A stretch of 64,000 nucleotides of DNA from an uncultured Anaeroplasmataceae bacterium (GCA_934229535.1 CAKQDS010000005.1:1-64000), one strand, 5' to 3'; shown: positions 17,279-26,872, numbered from the stretch's first letter. A program made the numbers and translations. Notes: generated from the letters alone by a model not told the origin.

Positions 17279-18964
17279 ATGAAGAAATTTATAAGTTGTT
17301 TTTTAATAATGATTCTATTAGGGTTGGGGATTAAGGTAAATGCGGAAATGGGGATAGTTAATAAAAGTGATGATGAGGCTATGGATTGTAATAGCTATAA
17401 GGGTGGTCATGGAGACTATTTATTAATTGAGCCTGATTTTAAACAAATTGAAAATGAATATTTTGGATATATGGGTGAATTTAGCTTTAGCTGTGATTAT
17501 TTTTGTGAATATTTAATTGTTCCTTTTAAGCAAACTACAGTTAATTTTTATAATGGTATCAATGAAGATTTTAACTGTAATATTACTAATAGTGGTGAGA
17601 CTGTTAATGGTTTATCATTTAGATTTTTGAATAAAACCATATCATTTCCTGCTGATGATAATGATAGAAATTTGCTTACAATTAAGAATTTAAATAAATG
17701 GAAGGAATTTTTAAATTGTGGGGATTATATTTTGTATGATGATCTAGAATATGAATTAGAAAATGCTTTTGTTGGTCAAAGTCAAAATACTAATTTAGTG
17801 AGCTTTAATATGTATAGTAAAGATCCCCAGGTATCATTTTTGGTATGTAGATTATATACAAACTCGATGATTAATAATGTTTATATAAATAAGGATCCTT
17901 ATTTGATAGTTCCTTATGAGCCATATTGCTCAATTGATAATCTTTTAAGCAATGTTAAGGTTACAAATAAAGAAAAAATTGATGTTGAGCTTGTTGAAAC
18001 CAATTATCCTACTTCAGAGTTAAGGCCAGGTAATTATTATTTTATTTGTATGGCTAGTGATATTTGTGGCAATGTTTCTAAACAAAAAATATATGTAAGA
18101 GCAGTTGATAATAAGGCACCAGTAATTAGTGGAAGAGGTGAGTATATTTGCTTTTACAATAAACCTGCTTCAAATTTAATTAGTATTGCTAAAAATAATT
18201 TAAAGGCAGTTGATGAAATAGATGGTAATCTTACTGATTTTTACATAATTGAAGATAATTATACACAAAATAGAAATAAGGTAGGAGAATATAAGGTTAC
18301 CTATGGAATTAAGGATAAAGCTGGAAATGAGGCAACATATGATATTAAATTTATTGTAAAGGATAATGATAAGCCTGTAATTAATCCTAAATGTGCACCA
18401 AGCCAAGCATTAGGGGATAATTGTTTAACAAAAAATGAAATTTTAGCAATGTTTGATATAAGTGATGATTGTGATAAGGATAACATAAAAATAGAATTAG
18501 ATGGTTATGATAATTATGTTAGTAATTATCAAAAAATAGGACGCTATGATATGAAAATAATTGCAACTGATCAAAGTAAAAATCAAAGTGAGCTTAGCTT
18601 CTTTTTAGCAATTGTTGATAAGAAAAATCCGGATATTACAATTAGCGATGGTGCTAAAAAAATTGTTGTTCCAAGTGGTGAGGCACTTGATGAGGAAGAA
18701 ATCAAAAAACTAATTTTTAATTCAACTAATAAAAACGTTAAAAGTGTTATTAGTAGTTATTTTGATACAGATAAACCAAGTGGAGAATATGATTTAATTG
18801 TAACATTTGAGGATGGTAGCATCGAAACATTAAAGCTTAGTGTTGAAAATAACAAAAATAATTATTATCATTATGTAATAATTGCTGGTGTGGTTATAAT
18901 TATTACAGCTGTCTTTATTTTCTATAGCTATAAAAAGAAGAAAAAGGTTAAAGAATTACAATAA
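17279..18964 (+). CDS. Membrane-anchored surface protein with Ig-like (DUF5011) domains
   Basis: 561 residues. A cleavable signal peptide (MKKFISCFLIMILLGLGIKV, then NA) and a C-terminal helix YYHYVIIAGVVIIITAVFIF with a basic tail make it a type I membrane protein; no LPXTG sorting signal. Residues about 270-360 form a DUF5011/HYR-like domain (VDNKAPVISG ... VGEYKVTYGIKDKAGN ... VKDNDKPVI), with partial flanking copies (QKIGRYDMKIIATDQSKNQ). Asp/Asn-rich and acidic. Follows the c-di-GMP operon through a hairpin overlapping its ribosome site, so expression may be partly coupled to it. Likely adhesion or cell-envelope role. Confidence 0.65.
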   Translation: MKKFISCFLIMILLGLGIKVNAEMGIVNKSDDEAMDCNSYKGGHGDYLLIEPDFKQIENEYFGYMGEFSFSCDYFCEYLIVPFKQTTVNFYNGINEDFNCNITNSGETVNGLSFRFLNKTISFPADDNDRNLLTIKNLNKWKEFLNCGDYILYDDLEYELENAFVGQSQNTNLVSFNMYSKDPQVSFLVCRLYTNSMINNVYINKDPYLIVPYEPYCSIDNLLSNVKVTNKEKIDVELVETNYPTSELRPGNYYFICMASDICGNVSKQKIYVRAVDNKAPVISGRGEYICFYNKPASNLISIAKNNLKAVDEIDGNLTDFYIIEDNYTQNRNKVGEYKVTYGIKDKAGNEATYDIKFIVKDNDKPVINPKCAPSQALGDNCLTKNEILAMFDISDDCDKDNIKIELDGYDNYVSNYQKIGRYDMKIIATDQSKNQSELSFFLAIVDKKNPDITISDGAKKIVVPSGEALDEEEIKKLIFNSTNKNVKSVISSYFDTDKPSGEYDLIVTFEDGSIETLKLSVENNKNNYYHYVIIAGVVIIITAVFIFYSYKKKKKVKELQ

Positions 18965-18967
18965 TTA

Positions 18968-18995
18968 TTGACAATTTTATAATTAATGGTATAAT
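18968..18995 (+). promoter_or_regulatory. Consensus promoter for the oxygen-stress operon
   Basis: TTGACA (18968-18973), 16-bp spacer, TATAAT (18990-18995). Transcription should start close to 19002. Confidence 0.85.
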
Positions 18996-18999
18996 CTAA

Positions 19000-19016
19000 T
19001 TAAGAATAATTCTTAA
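19000..19016. promoter_or_regulatory. PerR/Fur-like operator
   Basis: Perfect 8-1-8 palindrome TTAAGAATAATTCTTAA directly after the -10, overlapping the expected start site. Its 7-1-7 core (TAAGAAT-A-ATTCTTA) has the architecture of PerR, Fur and Zur boxes (TTATAATnATTATAA is the PerR consensus). Which family member binds is inference; the target genes point to PerR. Confidence 0.6.
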
Positions 19017-19032
19017 TAAGGAGATAATAGAA

Positions 19033-19263
19033 ATGTCAAAGGTAGATAATTTAGTTAATATGCTTGATGCATATGTAAATGATGGTGGTCACCATTTAAA
19101 TGTTAATGTGTTTAATCGTGAAACATTACTAGATGCACAAAAGCATCCGGAAAAGTATCCTCAATTAACAATTCGTGTTTCTGGTTATGCTGTAAATTTT
19201 ATAAAGCTAACTAAGGAACAGCAGGATGATGTAATTTCTCGTACAATTCATGAAAGTATGTAG
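19033..19263 (+). CDS. grcA: GrcA-like autonomous glycyl radical protein
   Basis: 76 residues, equivalent to the C-terminal glycyl-radical domain of pyruvate formate-lyase and to GrcA/Yfi[36 protein letters not shown] with the radical-bearing Gly in RVSGYAV, and the terminal [17 protein letters not shown]. GrcA-type proteins replace the C-terminal piece of PFL that oxygen cleaves off, restoring activity. There is no catalytic Cys pair, so it is not an enzyme alone. Ribosome site GGAG ten bases ahead of ATG. It is shorter than E. coli GrcA (127 residues), lacking that protein's N-terminal extension. First gene of an operon with a flavodiiron protein, under a PerR/Fur-like box. Confidence 0.85.
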   Translation: MSKVDNLVNMLDAYVNDGGHHLNVNVFNRETLLDAQKHPEKYPQLTIRVSGYAVNFIKLTKEQQDDVISRTIHESM

Positions 19264-19272
19264 GCGATTAAT

Positions 19273-20475
19273 ATGGAAATTATTAGAAATATCGTAGATG
19301 ATATCATTTATGTAGGTGCTTCTGATAAAAGATTAGGACTATTTGAAAATTTGTTCCCTATTCCAAATGGAGTAAGCTATAATTCATATTTAATTAATGA
19401 TGAGCATACCTGCTTAATGGATACTTGTGATGCAAGTGTTAGTAAGCAATTTATTGAAAATCTAAAGGCGGCCTTAAATGGTAGAGGATTAGATTATTTG
19501 GTTGTTAATCATATGGAGCCAGATCATGCAGCTTTAATTTCGGATGTAGTAAGATTATATCCTGATGTTAAGCTTGTGTTAAATCAAATGACCTTGAAGT
19601 TTTTAAACCAGGCTATTGATGAAAAATTTTCTTATATAATTGTTAAAGAAAATGATTACTTAGATTTAGGTAAGCATAAATTAACATTTATAATGGCACC
19701 TATGGTACATTGGCCTGAGGTTATGATGAGCTATGATAGTTATTCTAAGGTCTTATTTAGTGCTGATGCCTTTGGTACATTTGGGGCTTTAGATGGCAAT
19801 ATTTTTGCAAGTGAATTAAAGCTAGATGATTCATTTTATAGTGAAGCAAGAAGATATTATACTAATATTGTTGGTAAATACGGAAGCAATGTTTTGAATG
19901 TCTTGAATAAGGCTAAGACTTTAGATATAGAATATATTTGTGCTCTTCATGGTCCAATTTGGCATAATAATTTTAATGAGCTTTTAAATTTATATGTCTT
20001 GTGGGCTAGCTATAAGGAAGAAGAAAAAGGTGTAATGATTTGTTATGCTTCAATGTATGGTAATACTGCTAATGCTGCTTATTATCTTGCTAATGAGCTA
20101 GCAAAAAATGGTGTTAATGGTGTTAAGGTATATGATGTAAGCCAAACCGATGTTTCATATTTAATTTCTGATACGTTTAAATATTCAAATATCGTTTTAA
20201 TGGCGCCAAATTATAATGCTAATATTTATCCGAAAATGGAAGTATATTTAATGGATATGGCTCATCTTAACGTTTCAAATAAGCATTTTTCAATTATTGA
20301 AAATGGTACCTGGGCTCCGGTAATAAGTAAAAAAATAACTGGTTATGTAATAGCGCTTAATAATACTAAATTAGTTGGTGAGCCTATAAAAATTAAAACA
20401 AGTGGTAATATTGAGACAAAGACAAAGCTTAATGATCTTGCAGCTACGATAACTAAAGATTTAAAAAATGACTAG
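19273..20475 (+). CDS. fprA: Flavodiiron protein (A-type flavoprotein, FprA-like O2/NO reductase)
   Basis: 400 residues, full length. The metallo-beta-lactamase domain carries all diiron ligands: H80-x-E82-x-D84-H85 (NHMEPDH), H146 (MVHWPEV), D165 (FSADAFG) and H226 (ALHGPIW). The C-terminal flavodoxin domain begins at about residue 253 (VMICYASMYGNTANAAYYL) and binds FMN. Such proteins reduce oxygen to water or NO to N2O without releasing radicals, protecting anaerobes. No rubredoxin domain is fused; a separate electron donor is needed. It lies ten bases downstream of grcA and shares its promoter and operator. Confidence 0.92.
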   Translation: MEIIRNIVDDIIYVGASDKRLGLFENLFPIPNGVSYNSYLINDEHTCLMDTCDASVSKQFIENLKAALNGRGLDYLVVNHMEPDHAALISDVVRLYPDVKLVLNQMTLKFLNQAIDEKFSYIIVKENDYLDLGKHKLTFIMAPMVHWPEVMMSYDSYSKVLFSADAFGTFGALDGNIFASELKLDDSFYSEARRYYTNIVGKYGSNVLNVLNKAKTLDIEYICALHGPIWHNNFNELLNLYVLWASYKEEEKGVMICYASMYGNTANAAYYLANELAKNGVNGVKVYDVSQTDVSYLISDTFKYSNIVLMAPNYNANIYPKMEVYLMDMAHLNVSNKHFSIIENGTWAPVISKKITGYVIALNNTKLVGEPIKIKTSGNIETKTKLNDLAATITKDLKND

Positions 20476-20500
20476 ATTAATAATATCTAGTTATTTTTTT
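20471..20500 (+). terminator. Terminator overlapping the fprA stop codon
   Basis: ACTAGAT (20471-20477) pairs with ATCTAGT (20485-20491), then TATTTTTTT. The left arm includes the TAG stop. Confidence 0.8.
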
Positions 20501-20522
20501 CATATAATTAAATGGTGATTTT

Positions 20523-21650
20523 GTGAAAAAAATAATTGTATGCTTGTTTATATTTTTATTAATACCAATTAAAGCAAAGGCTAATAATTTATGTAGTGGT
20601 GCTAAAAGTGCCATTTTAATTAATAGTATGGATGGAGAAATATTATATGAATATGAAAAGGATTTAAAATGTGCTCCTGCTTCTATGACTAAAATTATGA
20701 CGCTTCTTTTAATTTATGATAGTATTAATGGAGGAAATCTAAAAAAGGACGATATGATTGGTGTAAGTGAATATGCTAAGAGTATGGGTGGATCTCAGGT
20801 ATTTTTAGATACTAGAGAAAAGCTTAGTGTTGATGATATGCTTAAATGTATTTGTATTGCTTCGGCAAACGATGCAGCAGTAGCTATGGCTGAACATATT
20901 TATGGTAGTGAAGCTATGTTTGTCGAAAAAATGAATGAAAGAGCTAAGGGGCTTGGTTGTTGTAATACTAATTTTTTAGATTGTACGGGATTGAATGATA
21001 ATGAGCATTATTCGTCAGCTTATGATATGGCTTTGATATCTAAGGAATTAATTATTAAATATCCTGATGTTTTAAATTACACCTCTATTAAGGAGGATTA
21101 TATTAGGAAGGATACTGATAATCCCTTTTGGCTTGTAAATACAAACAAAACCTTAGGTCATGTTGAGGGAATGCTTGGACTTAAAACTGGTTATACAAAT
21201 AAGGCTGGCTATTGTATAACATTGGTTCAAAAAAAGGATGAATTAACCCTTATTAGTGTTGTGATGGGGTATGCTGATAAAACTAAGCGTAATGCAGAAA
21301 GCATTGGTTTATTAAATTATGGATTTAGTAATTATAAAAATGAATTAGTTATTAAGAAAAATGATATTGTTGCTGAAATTGATGATATTAAATATAATCC
21401 TAATAATTTGAAAATTATTGCTAAAGATAATGTTTATATTTTAAGAAAGAAATCAGATAAAGAAAAATACAATATAAAATATGTTTATGAGGTTAATGAT
21501 AATAATTTAAATTCAAGTGTTGGTAAAGCATATATATATGATAGTAATGATAATTTGGTTAAAGAAGTAGATCTTTATTTAAGCACAAGTGTTAAAAAGA
21601 ATTCTTTATTTAATATTATTAGGATATTAATAGGTAAGCTATTGCAATAA
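20523..21650 (+). CDS. dacF: D-alanyl-D-alanine carboxypeptidase (DacA/DacF type, S11)
   Basis: 375 residues from GTG 20523 (GGTGAT, three bases upstream). Signal peptide MKKIIVCLFIFLLIPIKAKA. Catalytic motifs of the S11 penicillin-binding proteins are intact: SMTK (S54, K57), SAN (114-116) and KTG (221-223, GLKTGYTNKAGY). A C-terminal beta domain and an amphipathic tail (NSLFNIIRILIGKLLQ) would tether it to the outer face of the membrane. It trims the terminal D-Ala of peptidoglycan stem peptides. Monocistronic by position. The gene symbol follows the closest well-known family name and is approximate. Confidence 0.88.
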   Translation: MKKIIVCLFIFLLIPIKAKANNLCSGAKSAILINSMDGEILYEYEKDLKCAPASMTKIMTLLLIYDSINGGNLKKDDMIGVSEYAKSMGGSQVFLDTREKLSVDDMLKCICIASANDAAVAMAEHIYGSEAMFVEKMNERAKGLGCCNTNFLDCTGLNDNEHYSSAYDMALISKELIIKYPDVLNYTSIKEDYIRKDTDNPFWLVNTNKTLGHVEGMLGLKTGYTNKAGYCITLVQKKDELTLISVVMGYADKTKRNAESIGLLNYGFSNYKNELVIKKNDIVAEIDDIKYNPNNLKIIAKDNVYILRKKSDKEKYNIKYVYEVNDNNLNSSVGKAYIYDSNDNLVKEVDLYLSTSVKKNSLFNIIRILIGKLLQ

Positions 21651-21677
21651 TTATATGCATATTGTTTTAAATATTTT

Positions 21678-21694
21678 TATAATGGTGCTATAAT
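21678..21694 (+). promoter_or_regulatory. -10 elements for the C69 peptidase gene
   Basis: Two TATAAT matches (21678-21683 and 21689-21694) occur 34-50 bp ahead of the ATG. No good -35 is spaced correctly for either, so only the -10 region is supported. Confidence 0.4.
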
Positions 21695-21727
21695 ATTTTT
21701 ATAAAAATAAGAAATGAGGTAATAAAT

Positions 21728-23191
21728 ATGGCATGTACAACAATTTTAGTTGGTAAAAAGGCTAGCTATGATGGTTCAACAATGATAGCTAGAAATGATG
21801 ATGGTTATTTTGATGTAAAAAAATTAATTGTGGTTGAGCCTAAGGATCAGCCAAGAAAGTATAAAAGTGTTATAGGACATTTGGAAATTGAGCTTCCTGA
21901 TAATCCAATGCGCTATACCTCAACTCCAAGTGTTGATCCAAAACATGGTGTTTGGGCTGCAAATGGCATTAATGAAGCTAATGTTGCGATGACAGCAACA
22001 GAAACAATAACATCTAATCCTCGTGTTTTAGGTGCTGACCCATATGTGAGATATGAAAAGGCAAAAACTAAAAAGGATAAGGATAAGGCTGGAGGAATTG
22101 GTGAGGAGGATTTAGTTGTTATAACTATTCCTTATATTAGAAGTGCTAAAGAGGGCGTAATTCGTTTAGGTGAATTATTAGAAAAATACGGAACATATGA
22201 GCCAAATGGTATTGCATTCTCTGATAAGGATGAAATTTGGTGGCTTGAAACAATTGGTGGTCATAATTGGATTGCAAGAAGAGTCAAGGATGAGGAATAT
22301 GTAATTATGCCTAACCAATTTGGTCTTGACAAATTTGATTTTGATGATGCCTATGGTGAGCAAAAGGAAAATATGTGCTCTAAGGGCTTGAAAAAGCTAA
22401 TTTTAGACAATCATCTTGATTTAAATAATGATGGTAGCTTTAATCCTCGTTTAGCGTTTGGATCTCATAGTGATGCTGATCATGTTTATAATACACCAAG
22501 AGCTTGGTTTATGGCTCGCTATTTTAATCCTAGAACCTATAAGTGGGATGGTGAGAATGCTGATTTTACACCTGAAAGTGATGATATTCCATGGTCATTA
22601 GTACCTGAGCATAAAATTACTGTTGAGGAAGTAAAATATATTCTTTCATCATATTATCAGGGAACACCTTATAATCCATACAAGAAGGGTGAAACTAATG
22701 AAAAAGGAATTTATCGTCCTATTGGTATTAGTAGAACAGGAGTTATGGCTATTTTACAAATAAGAGGCTATGTTCCAAGTGAAATTAGTGCTGTTGAATG
22801 GGTATGCTTTGGATCTAATGCTTTTAATGCTAGTGTTCCAATGTATGCTAATACAAAGAAAATGCCTAAATATATCAGCAATGTTACAAGTAAGGTTTCA
22901 ACAGATAATCTATATTGGCCTTCAAGATTAATTAATGTGCTTACTGATGCTAATTATGGAAGCAGTATTATGTTTGTTGAACGCTATCAAAATGCTGTTG
23001 CAAGTAAAGGTCATGAATTAATTAATGAATATGATAAAAAAATGACTGAGTCAAATAAGTTTGATTTAATTGATGAAGCAAATGAAAAAATAGCTAAAAT
23101 GGCTGAGGAGGAAACTAATAATACCTTATCAAGAGTGTTACTAGATGCATCAGCTCATATGAAAAATGGCTATAATCGTAGCGATAATTAA
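21728..23191 (+). CDS. pepD: C69 family dipeptidase (PepD-like, Ntn hydrolase)
   Basis: 487 residues, no signal peptide. The mature N-terminus MACTTILVGKKASYDGSTMI gives Cys3 as the N-terminal nucleophile after removal of Met-Ala, as in U34/C69 dipeptidases; IARNDD and WWLETIGGHNW with IARRVKD are further family signatures. It hydrolyses dipeptides in the cytosol, supplying amino acids. Ribosome site ATGAGG 12 bases upstream. Flanked by its own -10 region and a good terminator, so it is monocistronic. The symbol reflects the family, not a verified orthologue. Confidence 0.85.
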   Translation: MACTTILVGKKASYDGSTMIARNDDGYFDVKKLIVVEPKDQPRKYKSVIGHLEIELPDNPMRYTSTPSVDPKHGVWAANGINEANVAMTATETITSNPRVLGADPYVRYEKAKTKKDKDKAGGIGEEDLVVITIPYIRSAKEGVIRLGELLEKYGTYEPNGIAFSDKDEIWWLETIGGHNWIARRVKDEEYVIMPNQFGLDKFDFDDAYGEQKENMCSKGLKKLILDNHLDLNNDGSFNPRLAFGSHSDADHVYNTPRAWFMARYFNPRTYKWDGENADFTPESDDIPWSLVPEHKITVEEVKYILSSYYQGTPYNPYKKGETNEKGIYRPIGISRTGVMAILQIRGYVPSEISAVEWVCFGSNAFNASVPMYANTKKMPKYISNVTSKVSTDNLYWPSRLINVLTDANYGSSIMFVERYQNAVASKGHELINEYDKKMTESNKFDLIDEANEKIAKMAEEETNNTLSRVLLDASAHMKNGYNRSDN

Positions 23192-23204
23192 AAATAATAT
23201 AGCT

Positions 23205-23238
23205 AATCCCTTAAGCTTTAAAGGCTTTGGGGATTTTT
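23205..23238 (+). terminator. Terminator of the C69 peptidase gene
   Basis: AATCCC (23205-23210) pairs with GGGATT (23230-23235), with AAGC/GCTT pairing inside, then five T. Confidence 0.75.
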
Positions 23239-23284
23239 CATTTATTTAAAAATTGTAAATAAGTGGTAAAATGTGTAAACGCTT

Positions 23285-23313
23285 TTGACTTTAAAAGAAA
23301 TATTTGTTATGCT
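23285..23313 (+). promoter_or_regulatory. Promoter of the fhs leader
   Basis: TTGACT (23285-23290), 17-bp spacer, TATGCT (23308-23313). An overlapping TATAAT at 23313-23318 would need a 22-bp spacer. Confidence 0.5.
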
Positions 23314-23359
23314 ATAATTCAATTGTGAGAATGGTAAAGAAAAGGATTGGACAATAAAT

Positions 23360-23422
23360 ATGGTTGGCATTATTGGTGGACAATTACATATTAGTTTAAT
23401 TCAGCTTATGAATTCTTTTTAG
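23360..23422 (+). CDS. Possible 20-residue leader peptide ahead of fhs
   Basis: ATG 23360 opens MVGIIGGQLHISLIQLMNSF and stops at TAG 23420-23422, nine bases before the stem of a perfect terminator. AAAGGA lies upstream, but the spacing is long. The peptide resembles the first residues of PurK (VGIIGGGQL), possibly by chance. A short leader ahead of a terminator can indicate attenuation; no run of regulatory codons is evident. Low confidence. Confidence 0.3.
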   Translation: MVGIIGGQLHISLIQLMNSF

Positions 23423-23430
23423 TTATGCAC

Positions 23431-23456
23431 GCAGCACAGTTTTGTGCTGCTTTTTT
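23431..23456 (+). terminator. Leader terminator (attenuator candidate) before fhs
   Basis: GCAGCACA (23431-23438) pairs perfectly with TGTGCTGC (23443-23450), loop of four bases, then six T. It lies 26 bp before the fhs ATG and downstream of the only visible promoter, so read-through must be controlled somehow. Confidence 0.8.
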
Positions 23457-23481
23457 AATTTTTTATGGTTAGGAGATAATT

Positions 23482-25143
23482 ATGCTATCAGATTTAGAAA
23501 TTGCTCAAGGAGCAGAAATGCTAAAAATTACAGAAATTGCTAAAAAATTAGGTTTGACTGAGGATGATTTAGAATTATATGGGAAATATAAGGCTAAGAT
23601 TAATTTAGATGTCATAAATAAGCATAATAAAAATGGTAATGTTATTTTGGTGACAGCGATTAATCCAACTCCAGCAGGAGAAGGAAAATCAACAACTACA
23701 ATTGGTCTTGCTGATGCTTTAAATAAGCTTGGATATGATACAATGGTTGCTCTTCGTGAGCCAAGCTTTGGACCTGTTATGGGTGTTAAGGGTGGAGCTG
23801 CTGGTGGTGGCTATGCTCAGGTTATACCTATGGAGGATATTAATCTTCATTTTACTGGTGATTTTCATGCTGTTGCTTTAGCTAATAATGCAATAGCTGC
23901 TGTTTTAGATAATCATATTTATCAAGGAAATAAGCTTGGAATTGATCCAACAAGAGTTATTTGGCATCGTGTTGTGGATATGAATGATAGAGCATTAAGA
24001 AATATTGTCATTGGTCTTGGTGGAAGTAGTAATGGTGTTCCTAGAGAGGATCATTTTGATATTGTTGTTGCAAGTGAAATAATGGCTGTTTTATGCTTAA
24101 GTAATTCACTTGATGATTTTAAAGAGCGTGTTGGTAAAATTGTTGTTGCCTATAAATATGATAAAACCCCAGTTACAGTTAATGATTTAGGTATTGCTGG
24201 TGCGGTAACACTTATTATGAAGGATGCGATTAAGCCTAATCTAGTTCAAACCTTAGAGCATACACCTGCTTTAATTCATGGTGGACCATTTGCTAATATT
24301 GCTCATGGTTGTAATTCAGCTATAGCTACTAAAATGGCAACGCATTTAGCTGATTATGTTGTTACTGAGGCTGGATTTGGAGCAGATTTAGGTGCAGAAA
24401 AATTTTTTGATATTAAATGTCGTAAGGCTGGTATTAATCCTAAATGTGTAGTTATAGTAGCAACAATTAGAGCTCTTAAGATGCATGGTGGAGTTTTAAA
24501 GGAAGATTTAGCCAAAGAAAATGTTGAAGCCTTAAAGCTTGGAATTACAAATCTAGAAAAGCATATTGAAAATGTTAATAAATTTGGTCTTAGAAGTGTT
24601 GTGGCAATTAATAAATTTGCTACTGACACTAAAGCAGAAATAGATTGTTTAATTGAATGGGCTAATGAACATAATGTTAAGATTAGTCTATCTGAGGTTT
24701 TTGCTAAAGGTAGTGATGGTGGTCTTGATTTAGCAGAAAAGGTTATTGAAGAAATTAAAAATGATGAAGGTAAATTTGCATATTTGTATGATGAAAATGA
24801 TACAATTAAAAAGAAGATAGTTAAAATTGCTACTGAAATTTATGGAGCTAAGGATGTTGAATTTTCATCACTTGCTAAAACCCAAATGGCTCAGCTTAAG
24901 CGTAATGGTTTTGATAAATTACCTATTTGTATGGCTAAGACTCAATATTCATTATCAGATAATCCTAAGCTTTTAGCTAGACCTGAAGGATTTGTACTTA
25001 ATGTAAGAGAATTAAAGCCAGCAATTGGGGCAGGATTTATTGTTTGTTTAACCGGTGATATTTTAACAATGCCAGGACTTCCTAGTGAACCTGCAGCATT
25101 AAAAATGGATGTTATAGATGGAAAAAGCGTAGGCTTATTTTAA
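23482..25143 (+). CDS. fhs: Formate--tetrahydrofolate ligase
   Basis: 553 residues, normal family length. ATP-binding loop [18 protein letters not shown] (about residues 60-77), then [20 protein letters not shown] and LHFTGDFHA, all family signatures. It makes 10-formyl-THF from formate, THF and ATP, feeding the PurN and PurH formylation steps encoded downstream. Ribosome site AGGAG. Co-transcribed with the next two genes (gap 12 bp). The leader terminator suggests control by attenuation. Confidence 0.95.
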   Translation: MLSDLEIAQGAEMLKITEIAKKLGLTEDDLELYGKYKAKINLDVINKHNKNGNVILVTAINPTPAGEGKSTTTIGLADALNKLGYDTMVALREPSFGPVMGVKGGAAGGGYAQVIPMEDINLHFTGDFHAVALANNAIAAVLDNHIYQGNKLGIDPTRVIWHRVVDMNDRALRNIVIGLGGSSNGVPREDHFDIVVASEIMAVLCLSNSLDDFKERVGKIVVAYKYDKTPVTVNDLGIAGAVTLIMKDAIKPNLVQTLEHTPALIHGGPFANIAHGCNSAIATKMATHLADYVVTEAGFGADLGAEKFFDIKCRKAGINPKCVVIVATIRALKMHGGVLKEDLAKENVEALKLGITNLEKHIENVNKFGLRSVVAINKFATDTKAEIDCLIEWANEHNVKISLSEVFAKGSDGGLDLAEKVIEEIKNDEGKFAYLYDENDTIKKKIVKIATEIYGAKDVEFSSLAKTQMAQLKRNGFDKLPICMAKTQYSLSDNPKLLARPEGFVLNVRELKPAIGAGFIVCLTGDILTMPGLPSEPAALKMDVIDGKSVGLF

Positions 25144-25155
25144 AAGGAGGATAAT

Positions 25156-26871
25156 ATGATTAATAAGGAATATATAAAAAGCGATAAGCTATTATTAATG
25201 AATTTTTCACAAAGATACTGTAAGAGCGGCTCTGAGCTTTTAAATAGTGATTGCTTTAAAGAGGTATGGAGTAGATTTATTGATCATGCCTATAAGGCTT
25301 CAATGAGTGGCATTATAAATGTAGTTGAATTATCTACAAATCCTAAGGAGGATTTTATAGTTTTATTTCAGCTATTATTAACATTTAGTATTGATGAAAT
25401 TGTTAAGAATTTTCCAATGTATGAAAAATATTTAGATGATAGAGATGAATTATTCAATTTAGTAGAGGATTTCTATAATTATTGGCGTAGATTACAGCGT
25501 TATGGCATAATGTATGCCAAAAGTAATGCTTATGACGTAGAAAGTGTTAACTTTATAGATGCCACTCAAGCATTTAATGATATTGTTTTATCAACATATC
25601 GTGGTATTTGCGAGAAGATTGCTGGTAAGCCATTCTCTATTTATCGTCAACTACCTGCTGGTACTAATGCTTCACTTTTATTATCAACTCAATATATTGA
25701 TCCTAAGGGTAAATATGGCTTTTTAAATGGTTGCTCATTTATTGAATCAATTGTTATCAAGCCACCATTTATTGCTTATTCAGCTAAAAATAAGAGAACT
25801 GGTACCTATCAAGAGGTATTTACATCACCTCTTAACCGTATATCTTTAAATGTTGATGATTTCTTTTGTTATGCAGCTCATGTTGGTGGAAGCCTTGCTT
25901 ATGTTTATTTCCATCGTGATTTCTTAGCTCATGGTATTGCTTTATGCAATCTATTTGATTTTGTTCCAAGAAAGGATTGCGAGGGTCGTAAGCCGGATTT
26001 AATGTATATTTTTGGTGCGGAAATGGAAGGCGATTCTGTTTTCTATTATGATAAGGAAGAGGATATTTATTTAGGAATAGCTCCTCATAATTCTAGTGTT
26101 GATTATTTTGGCTATATGAAGAAGATGCTATTAACTCTATATAATGTTAAAATGATTAGTCAAGGAAATCTTCCTATTCATGGTGCTTGTGTTAATATTA
26201 GACTTAAAAATGGCAAGACTAAAAATGTTGTTATTGTTGGCGATAGTGGTGCTGGTAAGAGTGAATCACTTGAGGCTTTAACAAGAACAGCAGGTGAAGA
26301 TATTGCTTCTATGAAAACTATTTTTGATGATATGGGTACATTCAAAATGGTTGGAAATGATGTTTATGCCTATGGTACAGAAATAGGAGCCTTTGTTAGA
26401 CTTGATGATATGGCTGCTGATTATGCCTATAATGAAATGGATAGAGCAATTTTTATGAATCCTAATCAAACTAATTCAAGGCTTGTTATTCCAGTTGCAA
26501 CCTATAGTGAAATAATGCGTGGTTATAAGGTGGATATGGTATTTTATGCTAATAACTACGATAAGGATACTAAGGAATTAACAATTTTTGATAGTTCTTT
26601 AGATGCAACTAAGGTATTTATTAGAGGTGCAAGATTTGCTAAGGGAACAACTCAAGAAATTGGACTTGTTGAATCATTCTTTGCTAATCCATTTGGACCT
26701 GTTCAAAAACAAAAGGAAACCACTAAGCTAATTAATAATTATTTTTCTAAGCTATTTGAAAATAAGGTATTAGTTGGAGAATTACATACAAAGCTTGCGG
26801 TTCCAGGCTATGAGAGATCAGGTCCTCAAGAGGCTGCTGAAAAGCTGTTAGAGCTTTTAAAGGAGAACTAA
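25156..26871 (+). CDS. HPr-kinase/PEPCK-fold P-loop protein of unknown substrate
   Basis: 571 residues. The C-terminal third contains PIHGACVNI (340-348) and [18 protein letters not shown] (about 358-375); the GDSGxGKSE loop and preceding HG are the signature of HPr kinase/phosphorylase and differ from the GLSGTGKTT of ATP-PEPCK. Downstream acidic residues (FDDMGTF) could be the metal-binding Walker B equivalent. The N-terminal 330 residues match no domain I recognise. Bacillota genomes carry related proteins labelled as PEP carboxykinase. Its place between fhs and purE, with gaps of 12 and 1 bp, ties its expression to purine synthesis. A kinase or nucleotide-sensing role is inference. Confidence 0.65.
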   Translation: MINKEYIKSDKLLLMNFSQRYCKSGSELLNSDCFKEVWSRFIDHAYKASMSGIINVVELSTNPKEDFIVLFQLLLTFSIDEIVKNFPMYEKYLDDRDELFNLVEDFYNYWRRLQRYGIMYAKSNAYDVESVNFIDATQAFNDIVLSTYRGICEKIAGKPFSIYRQLPAGTNASLLLSTQYIDPKGKYGFLNGCSFIESIVIKPPFIAYSAKNKRTGTYQEVFTSPLNRISLNVDDFFCYAAHVGGSLAYVYFHRDFLAHGIALCNLFDFVPRKDCEGRKPDLMYIFGAEMEGDSVFYYDKEEDIYLGIAPHNSSVDYFGYMKKMLLTLYNVKMISQGNLPIHGACVNIRLKNGKTKNVVIVGDSGAGKSESLEALTRTAGEDIASMKTIFDDMGTFKMVGNDVYAYGTEIGAFVRLDDMAADYAYNEMDRAIFMNPNQTNSRLVIPVATYSEIMRGYKVDMVFYANNYDKDTKELTIFDSSLDATKVFIRGARFAKGTTQEIGLVESFFANPFGPVQKQKETTKLINNYFSKLFENKVLVGELHTKLAVPGYERSGPQEAAEKLLELLKEN

Positions 26872-26872
26872 A

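Noticed and set aside
18841..18964. Sortase LPXTG anchor on the Ig-like surface protein
   Set aside because: No LPXTG or variant precedes the C-terminal helix; it is a plain transmembrane anchor.
23319..23481. Known THF, ZTP or purine riboswitch in the fhs leader
   Set aside because: I compared the leader with the core motifs I remember for these classes and found none of them; only a terminator and a short frame are supported.
24354..24629. 91-codon minus-strand frame inside fhs
   Set aside because: Antisense shadow of a strongly conserved gene with no start signals.
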